A stretch of 64,000 bases of DNA, taken from the NCBI GenBank assembly GCA_022113835.1, contig JAILWY010000029.1:10001-74000 (forward strand). Reading direction: 5' to 3'. The notes beneath the pieces were generated by a model. That model saw nothing but the letters and a program-made list of their open reading frames with translations. It did no database searches and was not told where the DNA came from. The DNA comes from Atopsyche davidsoni. Its lineage: Eukaryota; Arthropoda; Insecta; Trichoptera; Hydrobiosidae. A program made the position numbers and the translations under genes. Every line of letters begins with the position of its first letter. The first letter of the stretch is position 1. Positions 37,401 through 47,840 of this stretch are shown piece after piece.

Positions 37401-37843
37401 CTATACACTGTCGTTGTTGCCGTCTTTCTTGCCCCAGAACTGGTCGAACCTCGTCCTGGCCTTTTCCAGCACGTCAGCGGCCACGGAGCCGGGCCCCGCT
37501 ACGACGGCCGTGTCCACGCCGCCAGAGTTGGCCACCACGGCCGTGTCCACGCCGCCGTGCGGCTTCTGCGTGGCCTCCGTGGGCTTGAAGCCATCGGGGG
37601 TCTTCCCTACGAGGGCGGCCATCTCGAAAGCCGGCGCCTCTGCCGAGACGGGCGACGGGCCGCCGTTCAGCAGTGGCTTGCTGACATCCAGCACCTTGAG
37701 CTCGTCTATGGGCGTGAGGTTGGGCGGGCTGGTAGGGGTTTTGGCGTGCTTTAGACCGGCGGGGGACTTCTGCGATATTTCCACGCTTTTGGGAGGTGCC
37801 CCGTCTGTCTTGCTAGGAGACGACTGGTGCACGGACGCTAGCT
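37401..37843 (-). CDS. MDM1: MDM1 homolog, visible exon 13 (terminal)
   Basis: Encodes the last 147 residues and the stop TAG (37,401-37,403). Acceptor GTGCCTTTTCAG, entered in phase 1 as required by the previous exon. The C-terminus reads LEKARTRFDQFWGKK, matching the conserved end of MDM1, where vertebrate proteins finish in an ALARAKKRKENFWGK-like helix. MDM1 binds microtubules and restrains centriole duplication. An 11-residue unit with VDTAVVA is duplicated in tandem (33 bp apart at DNA level). An ATG 16 bases before the acceptor is in frame but would read through the splice site, so I take the spliced form. Confidence 0.85.
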
Positions 37844-39322
37844 CTGAAAAGGCACCCATTTTTTTTCAATTTCACCATAACCGAGGAGCACGGGGACGGA
37901 ATGTCGGCGTCATTTCAGGGCCCAATCGTAAAAACACTTTTATAATAGTTTTTTTGTCGACAAAACCTTTCGAATCTAACAATTTTTTAAATAAATTATC
38001 ATCAGCAAGTATTTAATGGAATGAACAGTTGAATCAACGTATGAATAATATATTTCCTAAATTCATGCCAACTACTTAAACTGTGGACACGTTCAGGCGA
38101 CCTCTCGGCCACTGATACAAGTTTTTCAGATTGAATACACCTATCCCTACTACCGAGATCCGCAATATCGATGAGTATTTATTGCATTTCTACTCTGATT
38201 AGGTTTTAACCGAATCATATAGATAACTCAAACAAGAGATTAACAAGGAAAACTAATAAATGGACGTCTTTTGTTACCCTTTAATGTATTCTCACTTTTT
38301 TTTATCTTGTATTGTTTATTTTTGTAAAAATTTGAATGTATTATATTTGACATTAAGAATAAAAGAAAACTACTTCATAAGTGCCATGTATCTGTAATTG
38401 GAATATTATTGCAGATTCTGAGTGATTTAAAGTATTTCTGGTAAAGTTTTACTAAAGGGAAAGGCAACAAGGTCTGAAGGAAATCTAATTAACAGTTAGG
38501 TTTTTAAGTTTGGTCTCGGAATGACGCTTCTACTCTGCCATTGAGCAAACTTACAGGGTGTTTCACACTCAATGCCCGAGACGGGCGAGGCTCCATTGTT
38601 ATCTTTACAAAGTGATTCTGAAAGGTTGTGACTGCAAGAGATTAAATGCTTAGCTACCATGGAGATCCTTTACCAGAGTCAGGTCCCTGCTGAATGTCAA
38701 TTCGCACATCGTCTGTGCGTCTGCTCTACGCGGTGAGATCCCATAAGTGTGGTATTTGGTACTATCGCAATCATTAAAAAGACACAACCTAATGATTTTC
38801 TTGAATAATCTAATAATTCAAATCATTTGTGAATTAAAATGACGTCTCAATGAAGTCAACAATTATTGTGAAACACGCTATAAGATGCTTGAATGTGCGT
38901 TGTCACCTTACGGGGTAAATGTACAAAGCGACAGACATAGAGCTCCCCAGCGGCGCTCTGGGGGGGCATGCAAGTAGGGGTAGAAAGGTGACTGCGTGCG
39001 CCTGTTCACTCGTCTTTAGTTGTATAATTAACCAAATGGACTGAGAGAAAAGTGGATACAAGCGAACGAACAGTCTTGTTATGCACATATATAAGGGGGC
39101 TAACAGCTGATGACAATACCTCAGAGGACAAAAGAGAGTGCTGTGAGCATCATCAACTTACTCTTGTAAATAATATACCAGTTTTCTGCCTTTGATTCAA
39201 AATATTGAAAACCTTTTAAACCGTTAAAAGGTATAAACTGATTAATTTAAGTCAGTAATATACAATATATCTTATATCAAGTTTAATAATATATCAACTG
39301 GAAGTTGAACAAAAAAATCGTA

Positions 39323-39761
39323 CAGTAAAACCTCGATAAAACGGACCTCTATTCAACGGACTTCGGATGTAACGGACAAAAAATCCGGTCAAATGTAAAA
39401 AAACTTAAAACGTTATAAATGCGAAAATGTAATTTTTTTTCGTAATTTTCGAGAGTTGAATATAAAAAAACAGCAAACCTCAAAAGTGCAAACAAAACTT
39501 GATACCTTTTTAGTGGGATTACCGAAAGCGAGCGCGTCGATGTCAAAGTTTAACTGCTTCGGTCACTTCACGACGAGTGCCCGAAGACAATTAAATACAA
39601 TTTTATTTGTGTTTTGTATTATTTATTTATATCTAAATGCATACAGTGTATTTTCCAAAAAAGTTTTTTGATTTATTTTAAACCTATTTTTATATAACAG
39701 ACTTTTGGTTTTAACGGACACCCCCTCCCCCCAATTGGTCCCTTATATCGAGGTTTTACTG
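39323..39761. mobile_element. pogo/Tigger-like MITE with TA target duplication
   Basis: TA flanks both ends (39,321 and 39,762). Terminal inverted repeats CAGTAAAACCTCGATAAAAC on the left and CAGTAAAACCTCGATATAAG read inward from the right, resembling the ends of pogo/Tigger elements of the Tc1/mariner superfamily. Inside, a short plus-strand frame with QTSKVQTKLDTFL looks like the extreme C-terminus of such a transposase. At 439 bp it is non-autonomous. Confidence 0.87.
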
Positions 39762-40350
39762 TATTATTAAAATAATAATTGTATTAGAAAATTAAAGTAC
39801 AAGAAATAGTGTAAATGAGTTGTTAAATTCGTAACATGACATTCTTCTTGTATTTTAAACATTCCCACAATGGGCATGGCAGTGTTCTGTAAAAATAAGC
39901 TTTATGTATGTCACTCTGAGGAGTATTAGCCATTGCGCATGAACCACCCTGTACATGAAATAAACACATACAACTAGATTATGATAGGTATGTAAGGACT
40001 ACGCAAATCTATATTTGTTTTACGGATCTTTCATATATTCCATTTCCTCTTTATAATACAGGTGCTCCAAAGCACATGGCAGCGCCTCTAAAGAAAAGAC
40101 TGAGTAGCACATCACAATACATTCTTGAATTGATTATTCAGCTATTTAGATATAAAATCCTAATGATGCTTTAAATATTATATTTGATTGATAATATTCT
40201 TCAAAGAAAAATATAATAATTATAGTAAAATACTTTAAGTCTACCCAGTCCCATGTTTGTAGGTGATACCACGCATTTTGGACACTTGTACATTTTCGTG
40301 TATCATGTGTGAAGTTTGTTTATGCCAGGTCATGTTTATAGACTCCTAGC

Positions 40351-40401
40351 TATATATATATATATATATATATATAAACAAACATATATATATATATATA
40401 T
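40351..40401. repeat. (TA)n microsatellite
   Basis: Two short TA runs separated by 'aacaaac'. Confidence 0.9.
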
Positions 40402-40964
40402 GTGTGTGTGAAAATGTACATTAATATGTGTATATTTGGCATATTTGGTTAAAAAAAAAACTAAAATAGATTGTTTTAAATTACTTAAGAGGTATTTTAG
40501 GACAAGCATTGCTTCGTGGCTGGTTCTGAAGCGTCCGCACGCACTACACCTAAACAGTAATTACAGTCATCTACACAACCAAATACATTGAAACAATACT
40601 AATACTCAGCGTTTACGTAATGTGTTTTGTCAATTAAGCTACATCGACCAAGATGGAAACGACAGAGCACTCGATAATAGTATATTTCCAATATATACAG
40701 GCGCGCCATCAGACATGGACCCACTCGGCAGCGTTAGGGTTCTGAGTTTGACCCCAAGAGCGAGAAATATTCAAACTCTGATATTTATGAGTCCTTTAAT
40801 CCTATAGCGTAAGAGTTGCGGGCAAGCAGAAGCTGTCCGGCTCACTAGCCACAGACACTCGGCATTGCCTAACTGTATAATCATAAAAATCTGAATAAGA
40901 GATAGTTTTCCTTCCTCTTGATCCTGGATTAACATTTTTAACAGAATTGAAAAAACAAATATCT

Positions 40965-41031
40965 CTCTGCATTCAATACTCTACAGTCTGTGAGTAATTG
41001 TGCTGACCACTAGACCACAAGATGGTAAATT
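40965..41031 (-). mobile_element. tRNA-derived SINE remnant
   Basis: Minus strand: TGGTCTAGTGGTCAGCAC resembles a tRNA D-arm with the pol III A box. About 30 bases later GTATTGAATGCAGAG looks like a decayed B box (GGTTCGAATCC). Downstream it fades into AT-rich DNA. No intact tRNA fold, so a SINE relic is more likely than a tRNA gene. Confidence 0.35.
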
Positions 41032-41508
41032 CTGAATACAACTTTATTTTGTAAAACCAAAAAACTAATAGTAATTTGATGTTATATTTACTAAACTGAA
41101 ATTTTATAAGATTCATTTATTTTATATAAAATGGCCGTTATCAACATAAAAGAGACCTCTCCCCTCCCCAGCCCTCCTGCCTCCGAGCATGGTTGTGCTT
41201 CCTTCTCCCAGCGCTGTCGCCGGTTTGTTGTCTCTGATGGGTCATAATTTGCTTGAACGTGTACAATTATTTTATACCATAATAATTTGTCATTTGAGTT
41301 AATTTTCCCACATTGTGGGTAACTTGCAAGTGTGTAACTCAGAATTTTACAGCCAATACAGCCAATCTCTGTGCGAAATGCTTATTTTGATTTTAATATC
41401 TTTTGTGTTTGGACAAACAGTTGTGAAGATTATTATATTCGAAAGCAGTAAAAGGAACGGAGAGAGAATTAACAAAATTAACTTCAAGAGGCACTCTGAG
41501 TAAGTTCT

Positions 41509-41524
41509 GGTTAGGTTAGGTTAG
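41509..41524. repeat. short TTAGG-type run
   Basis: GGTTAGGTTAGGTTAG, the insect telomere word in about three units inside an intron. Too short to call an interstitial telomere. Confidence 0.5.
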
Positions 41525-42439
41525 CGAACCCAACCCAACACAGCAACGAGCCATTCAAAAGTGGCACATCTCTTTTTGAATACTTCGGGGTACATTGGCT
41601 ATCAAAAACCAATAAAAAGACTCTGAATACTCGATGCCTGCAAGCAAGGTGGCAGGGCTCAGTGGCCCGAAATAATACAAATTACAAAAAAATTAAGATC
41701 CCTTTTGAGAAGTCTCTCCAAAATATAAAACAGAAAGAGCGTTTTTGTTAATAATTGTATATTTATTATATTTAGACATTCATGCTACATAGCACTCTAA
41801 TGTTCCCACTTTTTAGATATTTTATGGAAAATTATTAATTTATTTACGATTTGTTGGCATTTCTATCTAAAACACTTAGTATGAAAATTGTTACACAAAT
41901 AACTACGACCCATCATTTGTCATCCTGTATACTTTTTTGTTTACTATTAACTCTATACTCCGAGTATACAAACATTGTTTGAATAGTAAACAAGAATAGA
42001 GCTTACAAAAACCTAGCATTTTAACACAGTTGGTTGCGTCATTATAACAAAAATGGTCATTGTGATGATATCGATGAATGAAAATTGCATTTTATCATGA
42101 TGTGCAATTATATGATAACTTTTAATGAAACATTAAGCATAAAATCTTTCAAAAGAGCAACTGAATGTTTAAAATAAATTCGCATTGATTTATAGCTAGT
42201 TACGTCATTGTAGATAATGTATGCCATCTACAAAACCAGCTCAACAGCAACGAATCCAGACATCGTTACCATTTTTTTTATACATGAGCCACAGCATTAA
42301 AGTATTGTATTTGTAGCTATACATGTCATTTAAAATATCTCGATCTTCGATATAGCCTTTAGCGACAGTATAACAATACACAGCACTCGGTGACAGTCAC
42401 ACCATATCTTAAAGCATGTTGATGTCATTGTAGCTACAA

Positions 42440-43470
42440 ATATCCAAATGATCTTTCAGCAGTTTGAAAAATACTGCAATTGAGAGTAACTAGCTCTGAC
42501 GCTGTCAATGCTGATGAGGTAATATCACATGACAATGTTAAACTTAATCACTCCAATTCCAACTATAATGATCCAGCACACAAAGTCGTTGTTGCCTTTA
42601 GAGGTTTTCGCATCATAAAAAATTACTTTCAGCGCACTTGAAGGTGCTGATAATTCTGATAATCCCTAGCATTAATGTAGCACCACAAATCCCACAATCA
42701 ATCAAATTACTAGAGGACATAAATATGTTCCATTGATGTTACTTTATTTCAATGATCCGTACAACTTCAGTTGACAATATTGTAGCTTTTGAAATCATTC
42801 ATAAAACTGATGATTCATTTCACATGACATTGATGTTATTTAATTCCGATGATTCTTACGTTTGACACAGTTCGACAAGTCATTTAATGATATTTGAGCT
42901 ACCCACAACAACTCAAATTAAATTGAACTTAGCACACATCATAATATATTTGATGACCCTGGCAAGTGATGCAGTCACTTAATAACATTTGAGTTTCCAT
43001 TTCCTTCTCATGCATAAAGCACTTGCCGTTATTGATGCTTAATTTTTATAACTTTTAGCATGTGCAATAACTACCGTGTCTTCGTATAACATTTAAATAT
43101 ACGAGTCACTCCGTAACATGATGATGGCATCTGTATCAGTTGGTTCTGGCCGATCCCGACACATAAACAGCTGCGAGTCATTCAATGGCAACGCAGCTGC
43201 TCCTGTCCCTTGCAAGCTGGTTGATATCATTGATAATTTTTTTATGATCTTTAGCATATGAAATGACTATCATGTTATTTAATAACATTTTATGCCCCTC
43301 TCAACCCAATGACGATATTGCTGTAACTATCCTGGATGATTCTCACCGCCTTATAATCTATGACATCGCTCAATGACAGTGTAGCTACCCACATTCCTCC
43401 CAAATGGGTTGATATCTAGTACTCATTGTGGGCTAATTCTGATGATTCCTAGCAAGTGAGGCCGTGACGA
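42440..43470. repeat. degenerate tandem array, period about 100 bp
   Basis: The anchor GATGATTCnTAGCAAGTGA recurs with variation at about 42,449, 42,568, 42,655, 42,750, 42,849, 42,952, 43,053, 43,150, 43,248, 43,337 and 43,440. Each is usually followed by a GTCA(T/C)TTAATGACATTT-like and an AGCTACCCACA-like word. Units are strongly diverged. The array ends about 55 bp from MDM1 exon 12. Confidence 0.7.
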
Positions 43471-43525
43471 AGTGACGAGATGGAGTGACGGCTATCCTAG
43501 GCAGGGCCGGCGGGCAGGGGCGTAC

Positions 43526-43624
43526 CTGCAGGACGGACCTCCAGTGGTGCAGACAGCGAGGCCGAGTGGTCATCCCCACCCCATGCACCCTTGAAATCTG
43601 ACCCTGGCCGCTTCATCAGCTCAT
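43526..43624 (-). CDS. MDM1: MDM1 homolog, visible exon 12
   Basis: 99 nt, acceptor GGTTTCAG, donor GCAG|GTACGC, phase 1 in and out. Encodes DELMKRPGSDFKGAW and then a Gly/Asp/Ser-rich linker. It begins the AT-rich end of the gene and sits beside the 100-bp tandem array. Confidence 0.75.
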
Positions 43625-44059
43625 CTGAAACCAAATATCATCATATTTACACTGATTATATTAGACAAAAATATCCCCTTAAGTATGGGATGGTGATCTC
43701 ACGTGGCAGCACAGTTAAAATGCATCTGTTGGATAAAACTCAAAAATTAAGTTGGATCAAGAGAGAAGTTGACTTGGCTTGAATGTAGCTAACCCCATTA
43801 TAGCTCACAGGACCTTAGACGCATTGTGCTTCTGCCAATCTAGATCCTAAACGTTTATCTTCCAGCTAGTGTTCGTCTGAGGAGTGATGGGTCGGTCGAC
43901 TGTTTGAAAAACAGTGGTACTGAGACATACCGTTTTTTTACGTTCAGACTGATGGTGAATTATTGGAATGAGATGTACCGTTTATGACATTTTGGATTAT
44001 GTTAGTTCCAGTCCAGGCGACGGGTCATACCGGGTCATATCGAGTACCTGCTCGGGGTG

Positions 44060-44095
44060 GACATTCTGGGTGGAGATGAAGGTTCCATTGGTGTC
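44060..44095 (-). repeat. decayed duplicate of the 3' end of exon 11
   Basis: This 36-bp stretch repeats 44,153-44,188 at an offset of 93 bp with 8 mismatches. It encodes DTNGTFISTQNV next to the exonic DTGKTFTVTQNV, and is followed by its own possible donor (CAG|GTACTC at 44,048). Confidence 0.65.
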
Positions 44096-44145
44096 TCGAT
44101 GACGAATTGGACAGCCGTTTGGGGGATAGTGGCAGAGAAACATAC

Positions 44146-44349
44146 CATTTTTGACGTTCTGGGTGACAGTGAAGGTCTTGCCGGTGTCAAGCGGGACAGT
44201 CCAGTTGACGGGGTCAGGTGAGCGCATGTTCATCTGCTCGGGAGACTTCACGCGCGTGGGCTCAGGTGGAGACTTGACAACAGGCGAGTCGTCCAGCAGC
44301 CTGTGCTCACGGAAGGCTGAGCCGGAGCGTAATGGGATGGCGTCATCGT
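44146..44349 (-). CDS. MDM1: MDM1 homolog, visible exon 11
   Basis: 204 nt, acceptor TTTCCTACAG, donor AAATG|GTATGT, phase 1 in and out. Encodes FREHRLLDDSPV, then SPDPVNWTVPLDTGKTFTVTQ, a proline-rich region followed by a compact conserved-looking block. The frame stays open past the donor to 43,997, but only the GTATGT donor keeps exons 12 and 13 in frame. Confidence 0.8.
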
Positions 44350-47300
44350 CTGTAGGAAATCCAAAGTCAATACAGAACACAGCAAGTCTGTGGCACCACT
44401 GCTAGCAGAGCCCCGACTGACTGACTCATGTCCAGGCTGTTCATTAATACTCTTCATTTTTCCCTAACCTGATTTGCACAAAACACGATATTAATAATTA
44501 AAAACTCAGTCTATCATTAATTAAAGTCAAATGTAACTCACAGTCTTTCCATTTAGTTTGAAATCAAGACTTTTGATACATGGGTACATACTTTCACTTG
44601 TGCTGGTTTTTTCCATTATGAAAACTTCATCTTATGTTTCATCACAATGTCCTTACATAACTCTAACCAAAATATTCTCATTGACGTCTTAGAAGTGATC
44701 ATTTTCATTATCTTTATAAAGTCGGTGCATTTTCAGTCTTCATGCAAAAAAGCGTTCCTCGCAACGCGCCATTGTTGGATATTTAAGAATAGTTTTTATT
44801 ATTTGAAAATATTACATTAATTTCACAAAATATTGAAAATATGACATCTGTTAAACACTGAAAATAAAAATTTCAAAAATAATTATTTTAATAATAACCA
44901 CTGACGTATTGAAGAACTTGAAACAATTACTCCTTCCGTGCTTTGCAGAAAAAAACAGTGTTATGATTAAAACTTTTGTCTTACTTACTATGCGAGTACA
45001 TCTTTGTTGATATTGTCACATTCTGACATGTGCACATGTTTTTGTCAATCTGAATTCCAACTTGAGTTTTTACGAAAAATAAAAAATTACAACTCGTGAG
45101 TTTTTCATTCCAACCGCAGTCACACCCAAGCTCAATGGCAGCAATTTGGAAGCATATAGTCATATTTTATAACACGTGGAAGCTGTAAAGGGGAAATGAC
45201 TTGACACGGTGATGATTTAAATGTAGAGCAAGGTTAATTCTAATACTTTGTTATCAAAATTACTTAAATGTTATATTTATAGCACAGTGATTTTAATGCA
45301 CAAAAAATATAATAATATAACGCTTTTTTTAGTAATAAAAAAAATATTGTGTGAAATATATTAGTAACTTTTCGAACGTTTATTGGTAGCCACAACTATG
45401 CCCTCGCCTGCTGCGACTCGGCAGCTTGCGAGGCGGCCTGCACTTACTTGCGGGCGGTCCACACTTACCCTGGTTGCAGGACTCCTCGTGTATCAATGGG
45501 GGTGACAGTGATAGCAAAACACAAAACAGCGATGCATGCAAAGTGGACGGTGTAAATCCAACAAACTGCGCCCTAAGCTCAACCCGGGCTGCTTTCAAGC
45601 GTGGAGAACTCTATGTGTGGTTCAACACGTGTAATGACAGGACTTGTGGCCTTGATGTCACTGTTGGCACGCTGGCAGGGTAACAATGGGAAGGCAGAAG
45701 CCGAACCATTCTGTTAATATGGTGATACCAATGGTGTCAGGCATTTTCTATTTATATATATATATATGTATAAATATATATGTATTTACCAAATATTTTA
45801 TGATTATTTTAATTTATGATTAGTGTCTAAATTTAGACAATTGTAAAAAATATGATTAAAAAAACTTGAATTTAATAGTAAATGCCAAATTTTTTTTTTT
45901 AATAAGCCTGCGAGTGTGCTTTGGCTACTCTGCTCAGCGCCCGGGCGGCTGGCGGCTAAGCTAGGGTGTTCCGCCACCGAGTGTGGGTACTTTGTGCTTG
46001 CAGAAGTCTTATATACTGTTTATAAATATTTCTAGTAAAATAAAGTAAGATTCCAATCAAATGTCGAAAAATATATTTTTTTTTAATTTAGAATTTGATG
46101 CGATCATTATTTTGTAAATATTTTTTCATGGAATATTATCAAAGACCGCGGATGAAACCGTCGGAGGTGTTCGATAATGAATCGTATTCCATAAAATAAT
46201 ATAACCACCCGCTGAGGCATTCGGGGAAATGAAGCCTGGCAGATCTCGACAAGAGAAAATAAAAACGCGTATCGTGCATTAAATTAAATTTTAATCAGTC
46301 TTCATTATTGTTTGAGTATTAACTTTCCAGAGCATCATTAATAAAACTGTGAAAATTGTGCAAATCAAACGATTGGATTTTATTACTAATATTCTTACAC
46401 CCCGTGAAGGCATCGTCAAACTTAACGCATATGATGATCGATATCCATTATCTGCTTTTTGAAAGCTATCAAATGTTTTTAATTAATTGCGAAATTGACT
46501 ATGCTCACTTTCGGGTGGTCATTTGGATGAAAAATCACGATGCGTCATAGTCGATCTGATTTTTGATATTCAGTCCATACGAAATATACCTACAGATCGA
46601 ACTGAGTTAAATGTTTACATTGAAAATATATTTAAAAAAACAGAAGTCGACCGACAAAAAGCTAACGACTAGACAATACAAAAATATAATCGAATCGAAT
46701 CACAAGCCACAAGAAAATTCGTTCAAGAATTATCACACAAGTGAAAATAAAATCACGTCACTAGTTGACCACGCATCAAACTCAAACAAAACACGTCAAC
46801 ACAACTACAATACAAGTGTCAGAGCTCCCGGAGCTGCTCCATCTCCCCCTGGGTGCCAGGCACTCCGGGGTGCGAGCCGCGTCTGGCGCCGAGCTCTCTG
46901 ACACCCGAGAGTTGCATTTGTGAAAGAAAAGTCAAACCAAACACGCTTCAAGCCGGCCGCGGAGGCGACCGGCGCCGGCGCTGCCCCGCGCACGGCTCCC
47001 GGCCGATCTCGGGGTCACGAGGGAATATCGGGAAATTCATCTATCGCGTTATCGATCGCATTCTCGGATTCTGTGAAGATTTAAGGTTAAGTATCTGAGC
47101 ATCGGATTTCTAGCGAGGAAGCCGGAAAGCGGCGGTAGCGGAGCACTCGGTCCCGAAGTCGGCTGCGAGTTCCCGAACCGAATACCGGTCGAGGACCACC
47201 TCGCGAATGGCGTTCGGGACGGGGGAGACGCCCCGCGGGAGGGAGAAGGGCATTTCGGAAAAAAGAAAACCCTCCACTCGGAAACCGATGCGAAAATCTC

Positions 47301-47475
47301 ACAAATTCAAATAAACCGTTAAAAACGTCTTCACTCCGATCGACCGCCGAGAGAGAGCCGGGGAATCGGGATGACCTCGGGAGGCCCTCGGGAGACCCTC
47401 AGGGAGTCCCGGAGCCGCGCAGCGGAGCAGCGCCTCGATTGTCCGCCCGCCGGACGGACCCGCCGCTGGACTGAC
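44350..47475 (-). other. MDM1 intron between visible exons 11 and 10
   Basis: 3.1 kb, mostly AT-rich. A GC-richer patch at 45,370-45,620 has splice-like sites on the minus strand (CAGG|GTAAGTGT), and another lies at 46,815-46,905. Neither is needed to keep the MDM1 frame. Confidence 0.6.
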
Positions 47476-47595
47476 CTACGGTGATGTCGACACGCGGGCG
47501 GATCTTCCTCTTGGGCGAGGAGAAGGGAACGTCGGGCCGGCGGTCCCTAATGACGGCCTCGGGAATGTACTTATGGCTCGTGTTTAGCGCCAGAC
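47476..47595 (-). CDS. MDM1: MDM1 homolog, visible exon 10
   Basis: 120 nt, acceptor CCCACCGCAG, donor GTAG|GTCAGT, phase 1 in and out. Encodes LNTSHKYIPEAVIRDRRPD and then a basic stretch PKRKIRPRVD. GTCAGT donors also end exons 2 and 9 of this gene. Confidence 0.75.
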
Positions 47596-47734
47596 CTGCG
47601 GTGGGAGGGCGGCCTTGAGTGCGCGGCCCGATGCGACGCGGGAATCGGCGCGTCTCGTCTCACCGCGCGAGGACACCCAACGGAACGCCAGGGCGGAAGC
47701 GCGGGGCGACGCCTCCGAGTCGCTAGAGCGAGTG

Positions 47735-47840
47735 ACTCGGGACTCGGGACTCGGGGACTCGGGGACTCGGGGACTCGGGGACTCGGGGACTCGGGGACTC
47801 GGGGAGTCGGGGAGTCGGGGACTCGGGGACTCGGTGAGAG
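47735..47840. repeat. GGGGACTC minisatellite
   Basis: About twelve units of (g)gggactcg with small length changes, in the intron upstream of exon 10. Confidence 0.9.

Larger units (their letters stand above)
37844..43525 (-). other. MDM1 last intron (5.7 kb)
   Basis: GTACGC donor to TTTTCAG acceptor on the minus strand. It contains the pogo/Tigger-like MITE, a small TA microsatellite, a SINE remnant, a TTAGG run and the degenerate array of about 100 bp units. No further exon recognised. Confidence 0.7.

Noticed and set aside
45370..45620. GC-richer patch with a good minus-strand donor in the intron between exons 10 and 11
   Set aside because: I could not find a matching acceptor that gives a phase-compatible exon, and the peptide shows nothing recognisable.
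46816..46905. Possible extra MDM1 exon or palindromic insert (minus strand, after CGGGTGTCAG)
   Set aside because: The frame stays open but there is no convincing donor, and exons 10 and 11 already join in phase without it. The flanking gtgtcagagctc/gagctctctgacac pair hints at an inverted repeat instead.
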